From Chloroflexota bacterium (GTDB lineage: Bacteria > Chloroflexota > UBA11872): 20,235 nt of DNA. A model generated the notes under the pieces. It saw nothing but the letters and a program-made list of their open reading frames with translations, made no database searches and was not told where the DNA came from. Location of the stretch: contig JAPPFO010000284.1 of the NCBI GenBank assembly GCA_028875175.1, positions 1 through 20,235 on the forward strand, read 5' to 3'. Made by a program: the position numbers and the translations under genes. Shown piece by piece: positions 6,894 through 13,826 of this stretch (its first letter is position 1; every line of letters begins with the position of its first letter).

Positions 6894-7632
6894 GCGACCA
6901 GCCCACCGCGCCCACGGCTTCGTCCACCCGCTCCACGCGGTCGGTCTTGGGAATCGCCATCACGCCGGGCCGGTCGATCACCCAGTTCAACAGCACCTGC
7001 GCCGGCGTCTTGCCCACCTCCGCCGCCACCTCGTCCAGCCGCTCCAGGGCCGGATCGCCGAACTGCCCCTTCACCAGCGGGCTGAAGCCGATCACGGTGA
7101 TCCCGTGTTCCTGGCAGTACGGCAGTACGGCATCCTCGATCTGGCGGGCGGCCAGGCTGTAGCGCACCTGGTTGGCCACCAGCGGAACGTCGCCCAGCGC
7201 GTCCTGCGACTCCTTCATGTCGTCGACCGAGTAATTGCTCACACCCACAAAGCGCACCTTGCCGTCGCTCACCAGCTGCCGCATGGCCCGCATCGTCTCC
7301 GGGATCGGAATGTCGGGATTCGGGTGGTGCACCTGGTACAGGTCGATCCGATCCGTCTCCAGCCGCTCCAGGCTCGCGTCGGCGTGGGACAGCACATCGT
7401 CATAGGCCAGGTTCGCCGGCGAAACCTTGGTGGCAATGAAATACTCGTCCCGCAGGTCGCCAATGTCCTGCGCCACCTGGGCTTCGCTCCCGTAGGCCTC
7501 GGCCGTGTCCACAAAGGCCGCGCCCAGCTCGTGCGCCCGCCGCAGCACGCCCGCGCCGCCCCGATACTGCCAGGCGCCAAAACCGATCTTGGGAATCTGG
7601 GTCGTCGTTCGTCCGAGTGGCAGGTACTCCAT
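6856..7632 (-). CDS. Aldo/keto reductase
   Basis: A 258-residue NAD(P)H-dependent oxidoreductase of the AKR superfamily with the catalytic tetrad in place: Asp42 and Tyr47 ('FVDTAEAYG'), Lys69 ('ATKVSP') and His102 ('YQVHHPN'). The cofactor-binding C-terminus reads 'VMAIPKTDRVERVDEAV'. It reduces a sugar aldehyde or other carbonyl, but the substrate is not readable. ATG at 7632 is chosen; the frame extends upstream to 7728, but those residues are low-complexity and overlap the divergent promoter region. It converges with and overlaps the pseudouridine synthase (6856-6893) and diverges from the propeller protein at 7749. Confidence 0.88.
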   Translation of the reverse strand: MEYLPLGRTTTQIPKIGFGAWQYRGGAGVLRRAHELGAAFVDTAEAYGSEAQVAQDIGDLRDEYFIATKVSPANLAYDDVLSHADASLERLETDRIDLYQVHHPNPDIPIPETMRAMRQLVSDGKVRFVGVSNYSVDDMKESQDALGDVPLVANQVRYSLAARQIEDAVLPYCQEHGITVIGFSPLVKGQFGDPALERLDEVAAEVGKTPAQVLLNWVIDRPGVMAIPKTDRVERVDEAVGAVGWSLTPDQRRRLTGD

Positions 7633-7748
7633 GGCGCGCTCACGTGCGGGCTGTCCCGTAGGACTATGACGGCGCCCGCCAGCCCTGTCGAATGCCCGCA
7701 CTCCGCCTGTGGGAGACTGCCCGCCCACTCGCTCTTCCAGGACTGCCC

Positions 7749-8717
7749 ATGCCGCCGCGCGCGCCGATTGGCGGCGTACCCCTGTTCGACTCGGCTGACG
7801 GCGTCACGCTCCTCAGCCCGGAAGTCGACGCCCCCGGCTACTGGGTCGGCGCACCCGCCCTCTGGCTGGACGAGGACGCGCTGTACCTGAGCGTCCGCTG
7901 GCGGCGGCCGTTGGACCGGGGCCGCGGCTGGAAGTCCGAGATCTTCCGGCTACGCGACATCGCCACCCTTGAACCCGTCTGGGCCTGTACCGCCGACCAA
8001 TTCGACACCGAGTCCGTCGAACGCTCGGCCCTTGTCCGCATCCCCGGCGGCGCCTGGCGCTACTACGTGAGCTACGTGGACCCCTCCGACCGTCGCTGGC
8101 GCATCGATCTGCTGGAAGCCGACGACCTCACCGCCCTTGATCCCGCCCAACGCATCCCTGTGCTGGACGCCGCCAACACGTTCTCGGAAGGCGTCAAGGA
8201 CCCCGTGGTGCTCCTGCTGGACGGCCTGTTCTACCTGTTCGCTGGCTACGGCCCGCGCGACGGCGTGGCCGACGGCGCAACCCGCGAACAGTTGCACGGC
8301 ACCGGCAACGTCTTCACCACGGGGCTGGTGGACCACCCCACCGGCCTCTGGGTCTCGGCCGACGGCCGCCGCTTCGGATTCGAGCGCGACGTTGTAACCC
8401 CCGGCAAAGGCTGGGACGCCAACGTCACCCGCGTCAGCACCGTCATGCCCACCGACGCCGGCTTCCTGATCTACTACGACGGCCGCACCACCCAGGGCGA
8501 TGTCTACGAAGACCGCACCGGCATGGTCTTCTCCCAGGACCTCGGCACCACCGTGCGCCATTCCGACGACGGCCCCCTGCTGCAAGGCCACGCCGGAACC
8601 CGCTGCCTGCGCTACCTGGACTACGCCGTGCTGGGCGATTCCCTGTTCTACGTCTACGAAACCTCCACCGCCACCGGCGCCCACGAACTCCGCGCCAGCC
8701 GTGCCCGTCTCCAGTAA
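7749..8717 (+). CDS. Five-bladed beta-propeller glycosidase-like protein (GH43/GH130-like)
   Basis: A 322-residue protein with repeating propeller-blade motifs in which a short acidic/polar motif is followed by a hydrophobic strand: 'VGAPALWLDEDALYLSVRW', 'ERSALVRIPGGAWRYYVSYVD', 'EGVKDPVVLLLDGLFYLFAGY', and 'DANVTRVSTVMPTDAGFLIYY'. This pattern matches GH43/GH32/GH130-type folds, which hydrolyse or phosphorolyse glycosidic bonds using acids near the propeller centre. I cannot assign a specific GH family or confirm the catalytic residues. No signal peptide is evident, so it is probably cytoplasmic. ATG at 7749 has CCAGGA about six bases upstream; an in-frame ATG at 7692 is less likely. Confidence 0.7.
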   Translation: MPPRAPIGGVPLFDSADGVTLLSPEVDAPGYWVGAPALWLDEDALYLSVRWRRPLDRGRGWKSEIFRLRDIATLEPVWACTADQFDTESVERSALVRIPGGAWRYYVSYVDPSDRRWRIDLLEADDLTALDPAQRIPVLDAANTFSEGVKDPVVLLLDGLFYLFAGYGPRDGVADGATREQLHGTGNVFTTGLVDHPTGLWVSADGRRFGFERDVVTPGKGWDANVTRVSTVMPTDAGFLIYYDGRTTQGDVYEDRTGMVFSQDLGTTVRHSDDGPLLQGHAGTRCLRYLDYAVLGDSLFYVYETSTATGAHELRASRARLQ

Positions 8718-8859
8718 GCGACTTCAAGTGATCCCGCCCCGGCAACAAATCGGGCTGGCCCACGTACACTAGCCGCGCTTTGTGCCGGCTGCGGAATACG
8801 GCCCGGCCCTTACGAATTGCTCAAGAAGTGCCGCAGTTGAGTCGGACGAGGCTGACCTG

Positions 8860-9582
8860 ATGGACCTCGGACAGATCGTCCAGGACATCGTCAAGGACCC
8901 GGCCGCGCTCGGCCAGATCATCCTCTTCGACCTGATCCTCAGCGGCGATAACGCCGTGGTCATCGGTGTCGTCGCCAGCCGGTTGCAGGGACGCCAGCGG
9001 CGCTGGGCCATCATCATCGGGGCCGGCGGCGCCGTCGTGCTGCGCATCGCGCTGGCCTCCATCGCCACCCTGCTCCTGCAGGCGCCCGCCATCTCAATGA
9101 TCGGGGGCCTGGCCCTGTTCTGGGTCGCCTGGCGCTTGCTCAAGCCTGAGGGTGACGAAGAGCACGACGCCGCGACCTCGTTCCCGGAGGCCATCCGCCT
9201 GATCATCCTGGCCGACGTGGTCATGAGCCTGGACAACGTGCTCACCGTCGCCGGCACCGCCCACGGCAACATTCCCCTGCTGGTCTTCGGCCTGGCGCTG
9301 TCGATCCCGCTCCTGTTCGTGGGCGCCGGCCTGATCGCCCTGGCCACGGACAAGGCGCCGATCATCATCTACATCGGCAGCGCGCTCATCTTCCGCATCG
9401 CCGTCGTGCTAATCGTGGACGACAAGCTGGTGCACGACTTCCTGACGCCCAGCCTCTGGTTCGAACACGTGATTCCGTGGCTGGTGGCGTTCGGCGGTCC
9501 CGCCCTCTACGTCGCCCTGGCCCGCCGGGCCGGCCGTCCCATCGTTCCGTTCTGGACCAACCCATTCGCTAAAGAGACCTGA
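8860..9582 (+). CDS. TerC/YkoY-family integral membrane protein
   Basis: A 240-residue membrane protein with about seven hydrophobic segments. Both TerC signature motifs are present: 'DLILSGDNAVVIG' (24-36) in the first half and 'DVVMSLDNVLTVAG' (119-132) in the second, the acidic pairs thought to bind a metal ion. TerC, YkoY and YjbE proteins are implicated in manganese efflux or metal loading of exported proteins, and in tellurite resistance. ATG at 8860 starts just before the first helix; an in-frame ATG/GTG-like extension back to 8782 adds non-conserved residues. The 142-base leader was searched by eye for a yybP-ykoY manganese riboswitch and none was recognised. Confidence 0.9.
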   Translation: MDLGQIVQDIVKDPAALGQIILFDLILSGDNAVVIGVVASRLQGRQRRWAIIIGAGGAVVLRIALASIATLLLQAPAISMIGGLALFWVAWRLLKPEGDEEHDAATSFPEAIRLIILADVVMSLDNVLTVAGTAHGNIPLLVFGLALSIPLLFVGAGLIALATDKAPIIIYIGSALIFRIAVVLIVDDKLVHDFLTPSLWFEHVIPWLVAFGGPALYVALARRAGRPIVPFWTNPFAKET

Positions 9583-9675
9583 GCCAGCCGCTCCGCACGC
9601 TCGGCGCGGGCTCCGCGGTCACGTTGTGCCCTGGACGTGCGACGATGTCGCGCCAACCGCACACCCGAGGCTCCC

Positions 9676-10053
9676 ATGTACAAGCTCTTGCACACCCGCA
9701 TCCGCGTCAGCGACCTGGAACAGTCGATCCGCTTCTACGAAGACAACCTCGGCTTCAAGCTCATCAGCCGCTCCGACCGCTCGCCCGCCGGCAACCAGAT
9801 CGTCCACTTGGAGCTGCCGGGCAACGACCACACCATCGAACTCACTTGGTCCGCGGACTACGAGCTCAACGTGCCCGAGGACCTCATGCACTTCGCCATC
9901 GGCGTGCCCGACCTCATCGCCTTCTGCGACGAACTGGAAGGCAAAGGCCTGGAAATCTGGCCGGACGACTGGCGCCAGACCTTCCCCACCGGCCGCAAGA
10001 TGGCCTTTATTGACGACCCCGACGGCTACGAGATCGAGTTGCTGGAGCGCTAA
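9676..10053 (+). CDS. Glyoxalase I-like VOC metalloenzyme
   Basis: A 125-residue single-module VOC protein very close in layout to bacterial lactoylglutathione lyase. Four metal ligands align with those of E. coli GloA: His6 ('LLHTRIRV'), Glu55 ('TIELTW'), His72 ('MHFAIGV') and Glu121 ('YEIELLE'). The stretch 'DLEQSIRFYEDNLGFKL' and the 'DDPDGYEIEL' ending are typical. The reaction would be isomerisation of a methylglyoxal-thiol adduct to a hydroxyacyl thioester; which thiol is used is unknown. ATG at 9676 begins exactly at the family start. It is a single gene, convergent with the PIN toxin. Confidence 0.85.
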   Translation: MYKLLHTRIRVSDLEQSIRFYEDNLGFKLISRSDRSPAGNQIVHLELPGNDHTIELTWSADYELNVPEDLMHFAIGVPDLIAFCDELEGKGLEIWPDDWRQTFPTGRKMAFIDDPDGYEIELLER

Positions 10054-10101
10054 GCCTTCCCGCAAGCCGCCGGCCGCCTCATTTCTGGGCGCTGGCGCGA
10101 G

Positions 10102-10494
10102 CTACTCGAAAACCTCGAACCCCTCGGCCTGGAAGTCCGCGTCATAGGCCAGCGCCGCGGTGGCCCGGTATTTCCGCATCACCACAAAGCTCATGCAGTC
10201 CACCAGGCTCAGGCCTCGTCGGTTGTGGTGCTCGAAGAGCGTCACAGCCTCGGAATGGTCGTCCGGCGTGACCCAGTGAATCGTGAAATTCTGCGCGTCG
10301 GCTAGAAACGCGCGGGCGCTGGGCATGCCCAGGCGCCGCTGCAGGAGCGCCACGGTCTCAATCAGCACGTAGTTGTGCGTCAGCAGCGGCTGGCCGCCGG
10401 CCACTACGCGCTGCATGGCACGTATCGCTCGGGCGTGGTGCAGGTCGTTGACGTCCGCCAGCGCCAGCGCGGCCGACGTGTCAAAGAAAATCAG
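10102..10494 (-). CDS. vapC: PIN-domain toxin (VapC-type), apparent CTG start
   Basis: A 130-residue PIN-domain ribonuclease. The four acidic positions are Asp5 ('IFFDTSAALAL'), Glu46 ('NYVLIET'), Asp99 ('LSLVDCMS') and Asp118/Asp120 ('AYDADF'), which coordinate Mg2+ in VapC toxins that cleave tRNA or rRNA. The frame has no ATG, GTG or TTG before an internal ATG at 10416, which would remove Asp5 and the first 26 residues. The natural start is CTG at 10492-10494, overlapping the antitoxin TGA as CTGA. Length from there equals a typical VapC. It is the second gene of a toxin-antitoxin operon with 10491-10739. Confidence 0.8.
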   Translation of the reverse strand: MIFFDTSAALALADVNDLHHARAIRAMQRVVAGGQPLLTHNYVLIETVALLQRRLGMPSARAFLADAQNFTIHWVTPDDHSEAVTLFEHHNRRGLSLVDCMSFVVMRKYRATAALAYDADFQAEGFEVFE

Positions 10495-10739
10495 CCGCCA
10501 AAATCCTCGGCCAGCGCGTCGTCATGACGCTCCGACAGCGGCTGCGGACCGCCCGGCTGCGACCGGCCCGAGCCGATAAACGAAAAGCTCTCCAGCGAGT
10601 CCGGCCGCTTGGTGGGCGTGACCACGTATTGCGCCACCGCCTCGCGCACGACTGCCGCCATGGACTTGCCCTCCGCAAAGGCGCGCTGCTTGGTCAACTC
10701 GTACAGCGGCTCGTCCAGTTGAATCTGCGTGCGCCGCAT
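10491..10739 (-). CDS. Ribbon-helix-helix antitoxin
   Basis: An 82-residue protein. Residues 1-40 form a CopG/Arc-type ribbon-helix-helix fold: beta strand 'RRTQIQLDEPLYE', helix 'LTKQRAFAEGKS', helix 'MAAVVREAVAQYV'. The remainder is polar and probably disordered until it binds the toxin. It should neutralise the PIN toxin encoded by the overlapping downstream gene and repress its own promoter. ATG at 10739 is chosen because the strand that contacts DNA begins there, with GAGG a few bases upstream; a longer frame to 10781 runs into the palindromic operator. Confidence 0.85.
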   Translation of the reverse strand: MRRTQIQLDEPLYELTKQRAFAEGKSMAAVVREAVAQYVVTPTKRPDSLESFSFIGSGRSQPGGPQPLSERHDDALAEDFGG

Positions 10740-10769
10740 GCCCTCGGCTCCGCCTGCCAAATCATGTAA

Positions 10770-10791
10770 GCATGACACCATGATGTCATGC
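10770..10791 (-). promoter_or_regulatory. Palindromic operator candidate for the toxin-antitoxin operon
   Basis: A perfect inverted repeat, gcatgaca (10770-10777) and tgtcatgc (10784-10791) with a 6-base spacer, lies 31-52 bases upstream of the antitoxin ATG. Another catg-containing half-like sequence (atcatg, 10761-10766) lies nearby. Position and symmetry fit autorepression by a dimeric ribbon-helix-helix antitoxin. Confidence 0.55.
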
Positions 10792-10830
10792 CGTCAACAA
10801 GCCTCGCCCGGAAAGGGCGCCGTTCAAGGC

Positions 10831-11931
10831 TCAGCCCCCCGGGATGTACAGACTCCGATCCGCCACCGGCACCTCCACCCGCCCGCCGCCCGCCAGATGC
10901 GAGTGCGCAATGCCGAATTGCACTTCCACCGACTGCATCGTCACGTCGATGTTGCCGCGCGTCGGCTCCCCGGTTTCCAGCGACTTGATCAGGTCCCGGA
11001 TGGTGTTGACCGTGGGTGGCTCGCCACGCGCGTAAACCGTCCGCGTGGTCGCGCCCGTGGCCGCCGATCCCAGGCTATGGCGTATCTCGAACTCGCTGCC
11101 GTTATCCAGCGCGTAGGCCCGGCCCTCGCTGCCCAGCACCTGGACGTCAAAGAACCCTCGGTGCGGGATGAAATACCCCGTCGTCCCATCGGCGTACCCC
11201 ACCTGGAAGTGACCCACGTACGGGTCCGCGATCTCGAACCCCGGTGACGGCAGGTAACGGTTGTTCGCGGCGTCGAACTCTGGCGGCGCGCGCCGCGGCT
11301 CCGGGTCGAACGGGTCGCCGGCCTCGATCAGACGGCCGCTCACCGACGCCGGCTGCGGATCGCCCAGCAGCATCGAGACCAGGTCCAGCGTGTGCGGGTG
11401 GTGCTTGATCAGGTCGGTGTAGGCGAACATCAGCGCGGCCTGCGGTTCGCCAATCTCGCCGGCGGCTATGGCCTCCGCCAGCGCCCGAAATCCCACGTGG
11501 TGGCGGCGCATCGCGCCCCAGTTGAACGCCACCCCGTTGCGCGTCATCGCATCCCGGACCCGGTCCGCCTCGGCCAGCGAGGCGCACAACCCCTTCTCGC
11601 TGTAGATCGCCCGCACGCCGTGTTCGGCGCAATAGATCAGCGGCTCGGCCCGCGCGAACGAGGGCGTGGTGACGCTGACGATATCGGGCTGTTCCTTGTC
11701 GATCATCTCCCGGTAGTCGAGGTACGTGTTGGTGACGCCGAACCGCTCGCTGAAGCGCTGCAGCCGCTCCGCGCCGCGGTTGGCCACGGCCACCACGTCG
11801 GTTTCCTCGATGTACTCGTAGGCCGAGAAATGGCCGTAGGGAAGGTTCGGGTCCCCCAGCGGGATCTCGTCCTCGATCAACCCGCCCATGCGGCCCGTTC
11901 CAATAATCGCCACCCGGTACCTGCCTGCCAT
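10831..11931 (-). CDS. Gfo/Idh/MocA-family oxidoreductase
   Basis: A 366-residue NAD(P)-dependent sugar or cyclitol dehydrogenase-like protein. The N-terminal Rossmann fold has 'VAIIGTGRMGG' (7-17). The usual E-K-P cofactor/active-site motif appears as E-K-G (112-114), a departure from the common form. The C-terminal alpha/beta domain has 'HHPHTLDL', giving the His180-x-x-Asp183 pair commonly used in catalysis. Substrate unknown. ATG at 11931 follows GGGAGG at good spacing, whereas the frame to 11958 adds only low-complexity residues. It is the last host-type gene before the AT-richer segment that starts around 11990. Confidence 0.85.
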   Translation of the reverse strand: MAGRYRVAIIGTGRMGGLIEDEIPLGDPNLPYGHFSAYEYIEETDVVAVANRGAERLQRFSERFGVTNTYLDYREMIDKEQPDIVSVTTPSFARAEPLIYCAEHGVRAIYSEKGLCASLAEADRVRDAMTRNGVAFNWGAMRRHHVGFRALAEAIAAGEIGEPQAALMFAYTDLIKHHPHTLDLVSMLLGDPQPASVSGRLIEAGDPFDPEPRRAPPEFDAANNRYLPSPGFEIADPYVGHFQVGYADGTTGYFIPHRGFFDVQVLGSEGRAYALDNGSEFEIRHSLGSAATGATTRTVYARGEPPTVNTIRDLIKSLETGEPTRGNIDVTMQSVEVQFGIAHSHLAGGGRVEVPVADRSLYIPGG

Positions 11932-12226
11932 CAACCCACCTCCCTGCCCCACCGTCACGCCATGCTCAAGAGTTTGGCTGGCGCCATCAATCCACTATGA
12001 CATGCTAAGCGTCACCACAGACGGGTCGTACAATGCCTGCGTCGTTGCTAAGGTCATCAACCTTGCGTACCTTGAGTAAGAACTTGGGACTAAGTATAAG
12101 TAGACCCCGACGTGATGGCTCGTATAGCGTATCGTTAAAGCACTTGGTTGTGGCCGGTCACGCGGGTTCGCTTCACACTAATCGACCGAGACTGGAGGAG
12201 CCAGCTTCACGCAAAGGAGGAATAGA
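11932..12226. other. Intergenic left edge of the accessory segment
   Basis: Base composition drops visibly from about 11990 onward, in contrast to the GC-rich host genes. The stretch contains a plus-strand promoter (12072-12100) and ends in a strong ribosome-binding site (12213-12220). A 65-codon frame from 12033 to 12230 spans it, but shows no recognisable domain and is unlikely to be a gene. I see no integrase gene, no terminal inverted repeat and no obvious duplicate of the 13723-13793 tRNA sequence here. Confidence 0.5.
12072..12100 (+). promoter_or_regulatory. Sigma-70-type promoter for the FtsK-like gene
   Basis: TTGAGT at 12072-12077 and TATAAG at 12095-12100 are separated by exactly 17 bases, close to the -35/-10 consensus. 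Transcription would start near 12107, leaving a leader of about 120 bases before the ATA at 12227. It lies in AT-richer DNA than the flanking host genes. Confidence 0.6.
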
Positions 12227-12229
12227 ATA
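12213..12229 (+). promoter_or_regulatory. Strong ribosome-binding site placing an ATA start
   Basis: AAAGGAGG (12213-12220) is followed six bases later by ATA at 12227-12229. This is ideal Shine-Dalgarno spacing for initiation there. In this frame there is no ATG, GTG or TTG between the upstream stop (12179) and 12374, which is well inside the conserved domain. Confidence 0.6.
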
Positions 12230-13714
12230 GCACCGCAAGACGTCGCGCGGACTGCAGAAGTTGAGGTAATTGAGTCAGCGCTGAAAGAGCTGAAAGTCCC
12301 CGCACAAGTATGCGATGTAATTCGAGGCCCAACCGTTACTCGGTACCTTGTTCGACCGCAAGGCAACATTCGTGTGCGGCGAATCGAACTAGTCGCCGAT
12401 GATTTGGCCATGAATTTGGCCGCTGAGAGTGTTCGAATCGTTGCCCCCATCCCTGGGCAATCCTTTGTTGGGATTGAAGTCCCAAATCAGGAACCTGAGC
12501 CGGTACTGCTGAATGATATCCATTCGAGTGATGAATGGATGAATTCGCAGGCAACACTCAAGCTTCCCTTGGGCAAGGATATCGCTGGCCAAACAGTGAT
12601 TGCTGACCTGACGACAATGCCACACTTGCTTGTGGCTGGCGCGACAGGATCAGGAAAGTCAGTATGTCTGACTTCGTTTATCACGAGTTTGGCCAATGAG
12701 AATTCTCCCGACGAACTTCGGTTGGTACTCATTGATCCGAAGATGGTTGAACTGACCATGTTCAACGAATTGCCACATCTACTCTATGATGTGGCAGTGA
12801 AACCGGATCAGGCAGCAGAAACGCTGAAGCTCGTGGTGAAAGAAATGGAAGAGCGATACGAATTGCTCTCCAAGGCTCGTAAGCGCAACATCGCTAGCTA
12901 CAACGAAGATTCCGAAGACCAGTCACCACGAATTGTTGTGGTGATTGATGAGCTTGCTGACTTGATGATTGTTGGGAAGCGTGAGATAGAAGGGCTGTTG
13001 GTTAGGCTGGCGCAATTGGCTCGTGCCGTAGGTATCCATGTAATTGCTGCGACGCAGCGGCCATCATCGGATATCATCACGGGTCTCATCAAAGCTAACT
13101 TTCCAACACGAATTGCCTTTATGGTGAGTACCAAAGTTGACTCACGGGTGATTCTCGATCAGGCGGGGGCCGAGGCGTTGGTGGGACGTGGCGACATGTT
13201 GTATATGTCACCGCAACAGCAATCCCACGAACGAATTCAGGGCACCTTCACCCCGGATAGCACGCTTGACCGAGTGTTGCAGCAATGGGAGAACCTTGCT
13301 GAAGTCAAGTCTCAACGCCAGCAGGTCACGGTCGAAGAGCCTGGAGCTGAATTCGACTTCGAGTCCTGGAAGGCGGAGAACGAAGCGGAATCAAAGGAGC
13401 GCCTTGATCGAGCAATTGCGGAAATGAAGGCACGCGCTGCAAAGGTCCGTGAAGAGAGCGAGGCTTGGTTTCGGGATTTTATGAAAAGGGGCGCTTCCGA
13501 GAACGAAAAGTTCATGCGAGACCAGGGTCATCCATACGACGAGAGCAAGACAATCGACTCGTCTGCTGAGGAAAGCCCGAAGACTGAGAGTCCAGAGCGT
13601 AAACCACGAAAGCGAGGTAGGGCTGTAAGGTTTATCAATGGCCTTATGGTCTGGGTATGTGGGGTCGCCCTGGCGATTGTGATGCTCTATGTGCTAGGAG
13701 AAATCCTTCTATAG
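12227..13714 (+). CDS. Short FtsK/SpoIIIE-type DNA motor with C-terminal membrane anchor
   Basis: A 495-residue protein if started at ATA 12227; the first conventional start (GTG 12374) lacks the first 49 residues. These read as genuine FtsK sequence ('VIESALKELKVPAQV', 'VIRGPTVTRYLVRP'), continuing into 'VADDLAMNLAAESVRIVAPIPG'. The RecA-like motor is complete: Walker A 'GATGSGKS' (138-145), Walker B 'VVVIDELAD' (237-245) and 'ATQRPS' (275-280). Unlike cell-division FtsK it has no N-terminal membrane domain and no C-terminal gamma (KOPS-reading) domain. After an acidic, charged, helix-forming stretch it ends in one hydrophobic segment ('GLMVWVCGVALAIVMLYVL', about 470-489). It would be a membrane-tethered DNA pump. 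Codon use is markedly AT-richer than neighbours, suggesting horizontal origin. Confidence 0.85.
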   Translation: MAPQDVARTAEVEVIESALKELKVPAQVCDVIRGPTVTRYLVRPQGNIRVRRIELVADDLAMNLAAESVRIVAPIPGQSFVGIEVPNQEPEPVLLNDIHSSDEWMNSQATLKLPLGKDIAGQTVIADLTTMPHLLVAGATGSGKSVCLTSFITSLANENSPDELRLVLIDPKMVELTMFNELPHLLYDVAVKPDQAAETLKLVVKEMEERYELLSKARKRNIASYNEDSEDQSPRIVVVIDELADLMIVGKREIEGLLVRLAQLARAVGIHVIAATQRPSSDIITGLIKANFPTRIAFMVSTKVDSRVILDQAGAEALVGRGDMLYMSPQQQSHERIQGTFTPDSTLDRVLQQWENLAEVKSQRQQVTVEEPGAEFDFESWKAENEAESKERLDRAIAEMKARAAKVREESEAWFRDFMKRGASENEKFMRDQGHPYDESKTIDSSAEESPKTESPERKPRKRGRAVRFINGLMVWVCGVALAIVMLYVLGEILL

Positions 13715-13722
13715 AGTATCCG

Positions 13723-13793
13723 GCCGTCATAGTCCAGTGGCAAGACAACTGCGTGCCATGCAGCAGACTCGAGTTCGAATCTCGGTGACTGCT
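13723..13793 (+). tRNA. trnG-GCC: tRNA-Gly (GCC), slightly degenerate
   Basis: A 71-base cloverleaf fits. Acceptor arms are gccgtca (13723-13729) and tgactgc (13786-13792), D-arm gtcc...agac with AGTGG in the loop. The anticodon stem ctgc/gcag encloses the loop gtgccat (anticodon GCC), and the T-arm tcgag-TTCGAAT-ctcgg is well formed. The discriminator base is U73, as expected for bacterial tRNA-Gly. CCA is not encoded. Mismatches at 3-70, 13-22 and 27-43 make it weaker than a typical housekeeping tRNA, so it may be a mobile-element copy or a decaying gene. It begins nine bases after the FtsK-like stop. Confidence 0.65.
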
Positions 13794-13826
13794 CGAGCAA
13801 CTCGCGATCGACTTCGCGCGGCTTCG

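Noticed and set aside
8718..8859. Possible yybP-ykoY manganese riboswitch before the TerC gene
   Set aside because: The expected conserved loop sequences and paired helices were not recognisable by eye; association of TerC genes with this riboswitch alone is not evidence.
12033..12230. A 65-codon frame just upstream of the FtsK-like gene whose TAG overlaps the ATA start (ATAG)
   Set aside because: No recognisable domain, no ribosome-binding site, and the best promoter (12072-12100) lies inside it, so its start would not be transcribed from there.
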